Below, piece after piece: positions 43,701 to 52,108 of a stretch of 64,000 nt of DNA (its first letter is position 1; each line of letters starts with the position of its first letter). Origin of the DNA: Aphrocallistes beatrix (Eukaryota > Porifera > Hexactinellida > Sceptrulophora > Aphrocallistidae); assembly GCA_963281255.1 (NCBI GenBank), contig OY725492.1:4207104-4271103 (forward strand), in the 5' to 3' direction. A model generated the notes under the pieces. The model ran no database searches. It was not told where the DNA came from and saw only the letters and a program-made list of their open reading frames with translations. Position numbers and translations under genes: made by a program.

Positions 43701-46319
43701 TTCTGATGATGAGAATCCTGAGGATGGCGCTGGAATGGTCTCTGACTCCGATTCTGATGATGAGAATCCTGAGGATGGTGCTGGAATGGTCTCTGACTCC
43801 GATTCTGATGATGAAAATCCTGAGGATGGTGCTGGAACGGATTCTGATTCTGATGATGAGAACGAGAACGATTGTCCAGGGGATAAAATATATAATCCAT
43901 GTGGTTCTGCATGTCCTCCTACCTGTGAAGACACTGACCAATTGTGTGCTTTGAATTGCGAAGAAGGCTGCTTCTGTCCAGCTGGTACGGTAGACTATAA
44001 AGGGAAGTGTTTGGATCCGGATGAGTGCCCAGGAGTAACAACGGAACCGATGGAATGTGGCGCAAATGAGACTTACAGCGAGTGTGGCAATGCGTGTACT
44101 CAGAACTGTGATAATCGTGATGAAATTTTCTTCTGTGCTGCGGTTTGCAAGGAAGGTTGTTTCTGCAAAGAAAACTACTTTCGTAACGCCAACGAAGAAT
44201 GTGTTGCAGTTGAAGATTGTGAAAGTAATGGAGAAAGCGAAGAACCTCTAGAATGTGGGGAGAATGAGATCGTAAAAGACTGCGAGACTGTCTGCAAAGA
44301 AGGCATTTTATCTTTAATTTGCTCCGACAATGAACCAATGTGTGGATGTGCAGAAGGGTTTGTGAGGTCGGAAGGCGAGTGCGTTGATGTAAAAGCGTGC
44401 GAGAAGCGACTAGTCGATGTGGCTAATGTGCCTATAGAGTTTAAACAAGCGATTCCAGAGGAAGTAGACGTCCCAATTCCTGCACCAACCTCTGACCCAA
44501 TCCTGGTTCCAACCCCTGTCCTACCTAAACCCTACATTTGCAAACGTGACAGACATGGAAGAAGACATCATCGTCATCATCAAGGAAGACATGGCGGTAA
44601 CGGAAATAGAGAGAATGGACACGACAGACATGAAGGAGATGAAGATCGTGACTGCCCGCCTAAGGACAGAATTTACATTCACCCCAATCCGCATCCACGC
44701 CCGATGCAGACACCTCTGCCACGCCGTCCATTCCCCCCACCACCAGGTCATCAATTCCAAGGCCCCCCACCACCAGGTCGTCCACCACCAGGTGCTCCAC
44801 GCGATAAAGATCGCAGTGAGAATGGCAGGGGAGGCAGACATGATGGTAGAGCGCAGCCATGGTGAGAATATACTGTCCTACCCTACTAAGTCTAGTTTAG
44901 ATAAGATTGTACTCAGTAACCCCCTAAGTACTTGAGTAACATAATTATACAGACTCTTTTTGTATATCCTAGCTATTCATATCCAAATATTTTGCATGTG
45001 GTTGAATCTATTAATGTTGTGTTATAAGAGTTAATGTCCTGGGAAATTATAATTAACTAGTGTAGCATAATACAGCATAATAGCAAGGCAAACTAATATT
45101 CACGAAAAGTGACGCACTGGGAATTAAAATACCAAATACCCATGAATACATAGATAACAACAATATTTGCTACATACGTGTATGTTACGTGTATACAGTA
45201 CCTTTGAGTTCACTGTATCAAGTTCATGAAACAGAATATGGTTAGGATATATTACAAGGACATGAATATTACACTCAATAACTTCCCTACACATCTAGGA
45301 TATCACTTTGGGTGACACGCACCTGGTTTAGGGAGTGGCAAACTGCTGAGGAATGTTGTGATCAAACTCTCAGTTACGCTAGCTAGCTGATAGTTAAGTT
45401 AGTTAATTACTGAGACTTACCTCTACAATAGCACTGTCGTCTGAACAGCTCAGATGCTCCATCAAGACTGGCAGTCCGTTAGAGCTGCTCAGTCGTAGAC
45501 AGAACAGCTGCGAGTGAGTGAGTCCCTTCAAGAGTTTCAGAACTGTGCCCACGAGTTTAGAATCTCCCCGCTTGAAGGCAGGCAGCAGAGCCTCCACCAC
45601 TCCCAGCTCGCAGAGACAGCTGATGTGCTCCGGCAGATGCAGTCTCAGCACGAACAGCAGCTTCACCGTGTCGGACCACAGCTTCCCTGTGCTGTCGAAG
45701 TCCCGCACGGAGAGGATTCGAACCAGAGAGCTGAGAGTAGAGTTTGATGTAACCTAGCAACGGAAATACCTGAGTGAATGTGAACTCCACGATTAGCATT
45801 AATTCCATCCATAAAATTGTGCTAAATAAGTATTGTAGAACCTCGTTAATACGAATACCAGGGAATTGTCGAAATCTCTTCGCGTTATCCATAATTTCCT
45901 CCGTAGGGATAATATATCTTTTCGTACTATCCGGAGTTTCGTATTATCCTTAACGAGGTTCCACTGTATTTGTATGAACGGAAACGAACCTCTGAACGAA
46001 CTGAGCTCAACAGGTTGCAGCAGTTGCCTACAATTCCCACCACCAATGAGAGCAGCTGAGTGGTGTCACTGGCGTTAGGCCGAGTAGCGTATTCGCTGGA
46101 GTATTGGCTGAGGAGAGCGCAGAGGAACTTCAAGCCTTGCACATCTTTGAAACGGCGAATATTCGACTTAGAATTCAAAAACTTTGCTTTCAACGCGAGA
46201 AGTGATTCTGATAGTGAGGCAGTGTCTTTATTCTTGTGGTGGCTTCTAAGCTGATCTAACACCTCTCTCAGGTTAGGAGCTGTGTCCTCTTGTCTCTGCG
46301 GAGAGTTGCTCTGTTCCAT
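34770..46319 (-). CDS. ARMC5: Armadillo repeat-containing protein 5 (ARM repeats plus BTB domain)
   Basis: Six exons join in frame: 46319-45990, 45753-45421, 37959-37478, 37392-37177, 36693-36286 and 36045-34770, encoding about 1014 residues (human ARMC5 is 935). The N-terminus contains SESLLALKAKFLNSKSNIRRF, the counterpart of the human [20 protein letters not shown] segment; ARM-type helices follow (for example NSDVRRAAWDCFLACNHSSE, NAGGIQLIVNKLNSYKP). The last exon carries a Ser/Pro-rich linker and a BTB domain (EFDFEFCVEDSRFPVHTSRIAASSDVLSAMM). In mammals ARMC5 is a CUL3 substrate adaptor that targets RPB1 and limits adrenal growth. Intron 2 is about 7.5 kb and holds three plus-strand TIL genes. 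A slightly upstream in-frame ATG (46355) could also be the start. The exon 1 donor (GTTCGT) is weak. Confidence 0.9.
36764..37074. mobile_element. pogo-like MITE in ARMC5 intron
   Basis: Ends CAGTGGAATTTGCTTACAG and AAGCGAACTCCACTG are flanked by TA. The right part contains repeated GTTGCTAATA motifs like the element at 13876-14012. It lies between ARMC5 exons 4 and 5. Confidence 0.55.
38211..38262. repeat. Perfect 24-base inverted repeat (hairpin)
   Basis: Arms 38211-38234 (CCACTCTAGGCTACATTCTT...) and 38239-38262 are exact reverse complements separated by the loop CGTA. It lies in ARMC5 intron 2, upstream of the first TIL gene. No TIR-element structure is visible around it. Confidence 0.9.
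38649..39398 (+). CDS. Secreted TIL-domain protein 1, probably GPI-anchored
   Basis: Two exons, 38649-38977 and 39041-39398 (phase-2 intron of 63 bases), encode about 228 residues. A signal peptide (MKLVFLILSVFMLTSTVSG) is followed by three trypsin-inhibitor-like (TIL) cysteine-rich domains with the pattern C-x-C-G-x-C-P-x-T-C...GCFC...C...C; examples are TTCGTACPRTCDDYD and NRCGTACPTSCGNKD. TIL domains occur in serine protease inhibitors and in large mucin-like adhesive proteins. The C-terminus is hydrophobic after a small-residue stretch (GGAAGMERFSVAVTLL...LCLY), as in GPI-anchored proteins. The intron interrupts TIL domain 2 just before its GCFC motif. It is nested in ARMC5 intron 2 on the opposite strand. 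Confidence 0.85.
39399..40338. other. Spacer between TIL genes 1 and 2
   Basis: About 940 bases of AT-rich DNA. Its last 60 bases contain a TATA-like box for TIL gene 2. No further gene was seen; an open frame at 40087-40308 on the minus strand lacks recognisable features. Confidence 0.45.
40284..40293 (+). promoter_or_regulatory. TATA box of TIL gene 2
   Basis: TATAAAATAG, ending 45 bases upstream of the ATG at 40339. Spacing fits a transcription start near 40315 and a 5' UTR of about 25 bases. Confidence 0.6.
40339..41689 (+). CDS. Secreted TIL-domain protein 2 with long His/Glu-rich repeat tail
   Basis: Exons 40339-40877 and 40990-41689 (GT-AG, phase-2 intron of 112 bases) encode about 412 residues. 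A signal peptide (MKIFGEIFLLLLILLSANA) precedes three TIL domains; the third is split by the intron after PLEC and continues LGCACAPGYILAS. After the last TIL cysteine (SQCQHKHKNKHGHGH) the protein becomes a low-complexity tail of about 200 residues, built from an 8-residue unit of the type N-H-E-H-Q-(H/Q)-E-R. The His content suggests metal (Zn, Cu, Ni) binding or pH-dependent charge; that is inference. A poly(A) signal AATAAA lies at about 41873, 190 bases after the stop. Other frames of the repeat give long spurious open frames on both strands. Confidence 0.85.
41080..41560 (+). repeat. 24-base coding minisatellite
   Basis: Tandem array of about 20 units with the core AATCATGAACATCAACATGA and period mainly 24 bases, plus 12-base half-units. 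It encodes the His/Glu-rich tail of TIL protein 2. Unit-to-unit differences are mostly single bases, so the array has probably expanded by slippage or unequal exchange. Confidence 0.9.
41690..42854. other. 3' UTR and spacer downstream of TIL gene 2
   Basis: Contains AATAAA at 41873-41878. The rest is AT-rich with no recognised gene. If the exon at 42855 is an alternative last exon of TIL gene 2, this stretch is also an intron. Confidence 0.5.
42855..42972 (+). other. Orphan or alternative 3' exon of a TIL gene
   Basis: An acceptor (GTCTATTTAG) is followed by an open frame in the same phase as exon 2 of TIL gene 2. It reads GCTCSVGFVYEYE...CALTSEC and ends QSIIKSPCGQ stop at 42970. The residues match the second half of a TIL domain (GCxC...C...C). 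It could be spliced to the 40877 donor as an alternative C-terminus without the His-rich tail, or it could be the remnant of a lost gene copy. No upstream half is seen nearby. Confidence 0.7.
43342..43350 (+). promoter_or_regulatory. TATA box of TIL gene 3
   Basis: TATATAATG, 37-45 bases upstream of the ATG at 43387. Confidence 0.5.
43387..44865 (+). CDS. Secreted TIL-domain protein 3 with acidic repeats and His/Pro-rich tail
   Basis: Intronless, 492 residues. A signal peptide (MRVVFILLALGAVGVVAF) is followed by TIL domain 1 (QKSCGCVTTCED...GCFC), then an acidic spacer of four near-identical 17-residue units (DSDDENPEDGAGMVSDS), then TIL domains 2 and 3 (NPCGSACPPTCED, SECGNACTQNCDN) and a degenerate fourth (KDCETVCKEG...CGC). 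A Pro/Val linker leads to a His/Arg/Gly segment (RHGRRHHRHHQGRHGG) and a Pro-rich end (PPPPGRPPPGAP). The architecture resembles a secreted matrix, mucus or biomineral-associated protein: TIL for protease or protein binding, acidic repeats for calcium, His for metals. That role is inference. Unlike genes 1 and 2 it has no intron in a TIL domain. Confidence 0.85.
   Translation: MRVVFILLALGAVGVVAFQFPLCPRDKVQKSCGCVTTCEDIENDITCTGCESGCFCQDGEVEYDGECSDPSVCVSEEVPPEDNEEFPDSDDENPEDGAGMVSDSDSDDENPEDGAGMVSDSDSDDENPEDGAGMVSDSDSDDENPEDGAGTDSDSDDENENDCPGDKIYNPCGSACPPTCEDTDQLCALNCEEGCFCPAGTVDYKGKCLDPDECPGVTTEPMECGANETYSECGNACTQNCDNRDEIFFCAAVCKEGCFCKENYFRNANEECVAVEDCESNGESEEPLECGENEIVKDCETVCKEGILSLICSDNEPMCGCAEGFVRSEGECVDVKACEKRLVDVANVPIEFKQAIPEEVDVPIPAPTSDPILVPTPVLPKPYICKRDRHGRRHHRHHQGRHGGNGNRENGHDRHEGDEDRDCPPKDRIYIHPNPHPRPMQTPLPRRPFPPPPGHQFQGPPPPGRPPPGAPRDKDRSENGRGGRHDGRAQPW
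43654..43857 (+). repeat. 51-base coding tandem repeat
   Basis: Four nearly identical units of 51 bases (GATTCTGATGATGAGAATCC core) encode the acidic SDDENPEDGAGMVSDSD repeats of TIL protein 3. The very low divergence suggests recent expansion. Confidence 0.9.
45833..45966. mobile_element. pogo-like MITE
   Basis: Ends GTAGAACCTCGTTAATACGA and TCCTTAACGAGGTTCCACTG are imperfect inverted repeats flanked by TA. Located in ARMC5 intron 1, immediately beside the exon 1 donor. Confidence 0.7.
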
Positions 46320-46634
46320 CCAAACAACTGAACAGAATTGGATATCCCTGCACATACAATGCACAAGTATGAATTGAAACCATCGATAATCACTTGACTA
46401 TGCAAGTAAAGCAGGATTTAAACAGTGTTAATGTGATTCAGCGAATAGTTGAAACGATTATCAAACAAATTGGTTGATATCCTCATTATTACAAATGGTT
46501 GTTTGGATCTACAAATCTATTTGGGTTTAAACCTACAAAGTTTCATAAATCATAATATTCTACGTAGTATTTGCTGCTAAGCAATTGTGTAACGAGAATA
46601 GAATACGGTTTAATAACTTTAAAACGGTAAATCA

Positions 46635-47765
46635 TCAGAACGTAGGTCTTCCAATATTCCAGTATCCAATGCCGGAGCAGGATAGGTACACCAACTGTCT
46701 CTCTAGTTCCCCGACAGGATCCGGCTTAGTTTCAACTTTGAACATAACCCCGAAGAAGTCCCTCAGATGCCTCAGGAACTCCACCGCGTAGTCTGTGAGC
46801 TCTCCTAGGATGACACGAGACACGCCGTCAGAAGCCATGGCCATGAGTAGGAGGACCAGGGATTGGTTCCGCGTGTCCACAGCTCCGCCCCTGAACACCT
46901 CTTGCAGCAGAAAACGTCCGCACTTCTGTCCGACATCCTCCGGCGGGTCCGGGAGTCCGTCCCCGCGTGCAGAGGTGAACACCTCAGCGGCCAGGAGAGA
47001 TCCAGTCGTGGTCTCCGCGACCAGACAGATGCCGTACCCCGGGGATTCACCAGATTCTGCCCCCCTAGCGTGGTCCGACACGATGTAGACGTCGGGGATG
47101 AGCCGACTGAACACAGACTTGGCTTCATCGATCATTCGATTGGAGTTGGACGGCGCTACTCGCATGGTGGATGCGATGCCTCGCACCTTCTTAACTAGCC
47201 CCGACTCCAGCCAGTGGAGAGGCTTGAGCTTACGCACGACTGGACACGAAAAGACAACTTCTCCTCCTCCCAGTGGCTTGGCACCTCTGCTGACGATCTT
47301 AACCTCCAAACCAGAAAGAATCCCTGCTCTGTTCAGGATCTTCAGACTCGTGTGTTTGATGTAATCGACGGAGACTTCATCAAGACAGTTCGTGACGCCT
47401 CTGAGCTTAGCTCGAATCGGTTCCTTACAGAACGGAGCTAGCATCAGCAACATCTCCAGATAGTACCCGACGGACCTCTTGAGGTTGCAGTCGTGCTCTA
47501 TCTCGCCTCCGATCAGGATGCCAGGCCGATAGGAGACTCGTGTCCCGGTTTCGTTAATCGCAACAGCGGCGCCGTTAGAGAGTTTGTCCAAGAGCCGGAG
47601 AGCTCCTGCCTCGTAATCCCTGATCCCTGGTTCCTCCTGGCCGGGACGGATCTCAGAGATGAGGAGCGGGAGAGTGCTGAGTGTGGAGAGGACGAGACGC
47701 TGTCTGAAAAAGCTCGCGCCTTTGTACTCGAGTCTTTTGGACTGACCGTTAATCCCCACAGCCAT
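46635..47765 (-). CDS. RCL1: RNA 3'-terminal phosphate cyclase-like protein
   Basis: Intronless, 376 residues, full length for the family. Signatures include KGASFFRQRLVLSTLS at the N-terminus, LDKLSNGAAVAINETGTRVSYRPG, a GGGEVVFSCP segment and GICLVAETTTGSLLAAE. RCL1 has the cyclase fold but lacks cyclase activity in characterised eukaryotes. It acts in 40S ribosome biogenesis with BMS1, in early pre-rRNA cleavage. ARMC5 begins 316 bases downstream on the same strand. The coding region is more GC-rich than its surroundings. Confidence 0.93.
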   Translation of the reverse strand: MAVGINGQSKRLEYKGASFFRQRLVLSTLSTLPLLISEIRPGQEEPGIRDYEAGALRLLDKLSNGAAVAINETGTRVSYRPGILIGGEIEHDCNLKRSVGYYLEMLLMLAPFCKEPIRAKLRGVTNCLDEVSVDYIKHTSLKILNRAGILSGLEVKIVSRGAKPLGGGEVVFSCPVVRKLKPLHWLESGLVKKVRGIASTMRVAPSNSNRMIDEAKSVFSRLIPDVYIVSDHARGAESGESPGYGICLVAETTTGSLLAAEVFTSARGDGLPDPPEDVGQKCGRFLLQEVFRGGAVDTRNQSLVLLLMAMASDGVSRVILGELTDYAVEFLRHLRDFFGVMFKVETKPDPVGELERQLVYLSCSGIGYWNIGRPTF

Positions 47766-48073
47766 ATCTTAGGAATGTAGGAAACAAAAACGAAATGGAG
47801 TTCTTATTCTATGAGTTTATACTTACTAGTATGAGTAAAGGAAGCTCAATATTGATCATCGATAGAATCAAAAATTTCATCCTAGATTAGCCGAACGCTG
47901 CTACGTACATACTACGTACCATATAATTGATGGTGATAATCAAAGAAAATTGGATTGGTAGCATGTACTAAAAAAATAGCTATTGATACTACGAGATATA
48001 AGAGAATACGATGAATAAAACTAATCTACAAGTAATACATGTATAAATGTCATTTTCAGTTGGGTGCGTTGAC
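47766..48073. other. Spacer between RCL1 and the GTPase-MACPF array
   Basis: About 300 AT-rich bases with no recognised feature; presumed RCL1 promoter and remnant 3' flank of the pseudogene. Confidence 0.4.
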
Positions 48074-50417
48074 TTACAGAATATTACATCGTGATTTTTT
48101 CGACTTAGAAGCCTCACTGGCTTTGAATCGAGTATAAAAACTCTCTAAATGCAGTCTAGAATGTTCATTCTCAGAGAGGAAATCGGGAGCTGTATAGTAG
48201 TACAATTCGTTGATATCTACATGGATGCAAGCGTAGGATTCGATATACTTGGAGTACTCTCTGGTTGCTACATCAGAAGAATTGGAAAGAATATTGAAAA
48301 GGGAAAATGGTTGAACGTAATCATCAAACAAAATGAGATTCTCGGTCAGTGTGTCTAGCCATGCATTCCAGATCTCAGGGGTCAGACCTCCAAGAGTCTT
48401 CGAGTGAAACTTTTTGTCTCCTCCCCGCCAACTCAGATTACTCTTCTTCAAATCATCAAAAATTGTGTCCCCTACTTCGTATTGTGGCAGATGACGTTGA
48501 TTTTGTTGTAGGTAATCAAAATATGATTCTAGATGAGATCGGAAATCTCTTACATATTCAATCAACTTAACATGATTATTAAATGGTTCAATCCATTTTA
48601 ACCCCTTAGAACCCCTCCAAAATGTATTCCAGTAATCAAACGAGTTCCAAATATTCCATCAAACTCTGCAAGATGAGTTGGAAGATCAGATTGTGAAACA
48701 GGATCAGTAGAAAAGTACTTTTTTAGATAATCGTCGAACTTTGCGTTTAGAGATAGTTTCGTTGGATCATTCAATACTACTTTGAACAAAGTATATCGAA
48801 CTGTATACTCCATTTTGATTTTTAAATTTTGGCGAGATATGCCAAAGGACAACCTATACCCGATACCTTCCTCATTCGTGTATTTAATATCTATTTTCAG
48901 AGCACCACACTGCTCAATGTGACAATGCAGAGGAACGAATATTCCCTTGTCATATGAAAATTCTTTAGTAATTTCTTTAGTCTAGTATTCGGTCTTTCCT
49001 GATCTTTTCCTCCCGAGAGCATCCTCGTCCTAGAAAATCAAAGTTTAACTGGTCAGTAGGTTTTAGTTTAAATACTCTGGAGAGTATCTGAATTTCTGAG
49101 TTATTGAGGAGGTACGGCTGTAGAGTCCGTTTAATTTTCTCGACTTTTTCACCTTCTATGTCAGACGGTTTGAGTATCTTAGCAATTCTTAAGTTATGAG
49201 CTAGTACCATTACTTCAGGTTGAGACAGGCATAATTCTGGGGATTTTGAAGCCTCCAATAAAATTTGATACAGCTCACTCTGCGATCCGATAAAATATTC
49301 TTCAATGATTTTTACCCAGCTAGCAATTGCCATATTGTCCGTATCCCATGGTATCTGAGGTGTCCTGTATTTTTGCTCCACCTAGAGTGTAGAGTCAGAT
49401 TATAAATACTATTGGAAAATGACGAACTCAGGCAAATTTAATTCCAAAATGTAAAATTTATAAACATTTGTGGAAAAAATCTACAAAACGACCAAGAAAC
49501 ACCTCAAAATCTTGCGCGTTACTGAAGAATATTCGGATAGCCTCGACTCCTACTTCATCACCAGATTTCTTCATTAAACTCATCATGGCATGGTAGAGAT
49601 TGAGTGGCTGTCTGGTGCCATCTGGAAGTATTTTTCAATCTCCTTCTGTGTCCAAATCGTCATCTTCATCATCGTTCTCTATGAACACGACTGGAGCCTC
49701 GATTAGTAGATGCAGCTTGGAGAGAACTGCACAATCTCTGGCAATACCTTGTGATTTTTCGATGAATTTCTTCTTCTTGAGGTTCAGTGCATGTGTGACT
49801 GCGATTACAACGTTAGGGCGCTCTATATCCACTATATTAAGTTTAGACAATACATGCAGCATTTGAGAGAACTCAGATTCAATCCCGAACATTCTATTGT
49901 CAGAGCCATTAACAACTACTAGAACAATGTTAGGGTAGATTCTTCTATTCCATTTAGTGTATTTGGTTTGAACATATTCGTTTATCGTAGTTAGGTTTCT
50001 GGCATCTTGCTTCACACCATCAGTATCTCCGTAACCAGGAGTGTCTACAAATCCCAATCCCAACCCTTCCACTTTCCAATGTGTGCTGTCCATGGTACAA
50101 CCGTATTCAATGACATCACGAGTGCAGGACTCCATACTTGATGTAGGAATCAGATCCCTACCGAATAAATGGTTCAGTGTACTAGATTTCCCGGACCCTG
50201 TCTTCCCGAATAGGAATATACTGGTCACGTTAAGACTACGGTGTGCTCGATAACTTTTATAAAATAACCCAAGCCCTTCGTGATTTCTGGCAGTGGAAAA
50301 TAGCTTTTGCGCTTCTTTGAACGAATTGGGGAGAGCTAGCATCGTATTGTCAATCTTGAGTTCTATGTTCGTTTCACTTTCTAGCTCTGGGATTGTGTCG
50401 GGGTTCGGTTCAGCCAT
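48074..50417 (-). pseudogene. GTPase-MACPF-CaaX gene, third copy, disrupted
   Basis: Same two-exon plan as the copies at 62.1 and 54.8 kb. The GTPase exon (50417-49503) is intact through GKTGSGKSS and DTPGYGDTDG, but the conserved tryptophan codon TGG near its end is TGA at 49637-49635. The MACPF exon (from 49381) has a stop and an insertion around 48980 with loss of frame, a second frameshift with a small deletion around 48560-48600, and FGTR in place of the FGTH signature. The last frame still ends KKSRCNIL, a polybasic CaaX-like terminus. Three independent lesions make a functional full-length product unlikely. An intact N-terminal GTPase-only product of 260 residues is conceivable. Confidence 0.85.
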
Positions 50418-50522
50418 TTGGAATGTGTTAATTGATGGTAATTGTTAATATGAAGAGGGTTCAATCTAATACAATGGAGCAGTCACAATATTTTAGTCAG
50501 CTTAATTCGATACAAATACCTG

Positions 50523-51124
50523 CATACTTGCCAACCGTCCCGCTTTTGGCACTAATTTTGTGGATTGTCCCGCATCCCGCTTTTAGTCGCACTTGTCCCG
50601 CTTTTTGAAGCTTGCATCTCGCTTTTGTGATAATAACAATATATTATAATGATCTAAGCATTGCTTCTTCCAATTAGGTAATAAATTTGTGGAATTGACT
50701 AGAGTCCCGTTCTTTTGACGGGACGTTCCGTTGCATGCATTTCGATCAAGGTTCCTTCCCGATCCATGAAATAATCCAATTATTACATTAGGGCATCAGT
50801 ATATGTAGTATACGTACATTTTCATCACTATACTACTTACGTATTACTTTTGGCTGCTACGAAGAAAAGTCTAGATATTTCTGAGCCCCCAATCGCTGAT
50901 CATTAATTCTATATGAATTCGAATTATCCAACTAGTTTAATTATTATTATTTCCTAGTTATTTCTCCACTTATATTTTATAAAATATTTACGTAAGTAAC
51001 ATTTTCAGCTTTGATATATTGTAATCTCAACATATAACATTGAATTTATGTACTGATGTGTTTTGTCCCGCCAAAATGCACTTGTCCGTCCCGCTAAAGA
51101 CTTGCTATAGGTTGGCAAGTATGT
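50523..51124. mobile_element. Non-autonomous DNA transposon with CATACTTGCCAACC ends
   Basis: Inverted ends CATACTTGCCAACC (50523-50536) and GGTTGGCAAGTATG (51111-51124) enclose about 600 bases with several GTCCCGC motifs near both ends. It encodes no protein. It lies between the RNA-ligase-like exon and the pseudogene copy. A degraded relative is at 20484-20640. Confidence 0.8.
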
Positions 51125-51199
51125 ACCCGTCATAGCCGATTACTGTTGAAATCGCTTAACATCCATCAAACATTTATATACATACTCAATATAGCGGAG

Positions 51200-51435
51200 T
51201 TAGAATCTTACGACATTCTTAGTAAAAGCTTGTCTCGTCCATTGCTCTTCAATTCCAATTAGGAATTCTTCCCTCACCACCTTACCTCTCAGGAAGTTGT
51301 AGGGAGTATGTCCGTCTGTTAGTGTGAGAGTTCTGGCTGGGTTAGAGTAATGAGAGTCTTCATCCATTCTCAGGTACACTCCTTCAATAGGACCAGGGTA
51401 GTACTGAGACTGCTGAGCTTCCAGGAGATTCAATA
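51200..51435 (-). other. RNA-ligase-like terminal exon, copy 3
   Basis: An acceptor (ACGGTTAG) is followed by VLNLLEAQQSQYYPGPIEGV and continues to RGKVVREEFLIGIEEQW and KNVVRF stop. EGVYLRMDE resembles nucleotidyltransferase motif IV and RGKVVREEF motif V of RNA ligases, whose C-termini typically read ...KLVRPDF...IEEHW...KN. The motif I lysine, found in upstream exons of such genes, is not encoded nearby, so it appears to be an orphan exon. A GTAAGA donor-like sequence overlaps the last codons, so an internal exon is also possible. Confidence 0.6.
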
Positions 51436-52108
51436 CCTAACCGTTAGCACCATGTGTATATCCAAAATTATAAATTGCTCCATAACTGTATAACTGTCGC
51501 AATCAGAGAGATAAAGTGTATTATTGGTGAATAGGAAGTCGCCTATTGCCTACCTGATTATACCATTTATTCGCGTCTAGCACTTGCAAATCTCAGATAT
51601 AATCAAAATTAATCAAATTAAATTTGCCTAGCAACGCAGGAATGTGTCAACATTCCAATGAAAATTTCCACATATTTCTAAACAACTGGTCCAAAGTAAG
51701 ATTTCCTGTGACAATTAGACATTAATGATGGATTATAACTGTATAAAACAGGTGATAAAATTGCCTAAATTTCCTCAAAAAAGGGCTCGTTGCGGAATAT
51801 GATGATGGCGATGCACATTTTGATTATGGAATCGGGGAAGCTTTTTTTGAGCACTGCAGTGCCTTAAGTATAGATTGCTATGCAAGGATATACTATTGCT
51901 TGGTGAGACAACTTTTTGATATTATAAGTAGTGATATAGATTAGTCTGCCACATCCAATCCATTTGGGATTGCACCTCTACTGAGGTAGCTCTGGTATAA
52001 AGTTCATCTTTTAACTTAAAATAAAATATTTATAAATCAGTCATGCTACTGAGTACTTGCTTAACTAAAATAATCCACATCTCTATCTACATTGACAGAT
52101 ATGTTCAG
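51436..52108. other. Spacer between array copies 2 and 3
   Basis: About 670 bases. 51892-51975 is an inverted match to 57530-57600, and 52020-52065 matches the 3' flank of copy 1 at 57670-57718, so it contains remnants of the duplicated 3' flank. No coding sequence apart from the adjacent exons. Confidence 0.5.

Noticed and set aside
43520-43954. Long open frames in other frames over the acidic repeats
   Set aside because: Shadows of the 51-base repeat in TIL protein 3; they lack signal peptide, conserved motifs and splice context.
46795-47441. Plus-strand open frames opposite RCL1
   Set aside because: Antisense of a conserved coding region; no independent support.
48074-48110. Reading the GTAAGT after CNIL in copy 3 as a splice donor that continues the protein
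   Set aside because: It would remove the conserved stop shared by all three copies, although it cannot be wholly excluded without transcripts.
50417-51435. Direct splicing of the ligase-like exon to the GTPase exon as one protein
   Set aside because: No acceptor that keeps the frame precedes the GTPase ATG; in copies 1 and 2 the only candidate (CAATCTAG) would bring an in-frame TAA before the ATG.
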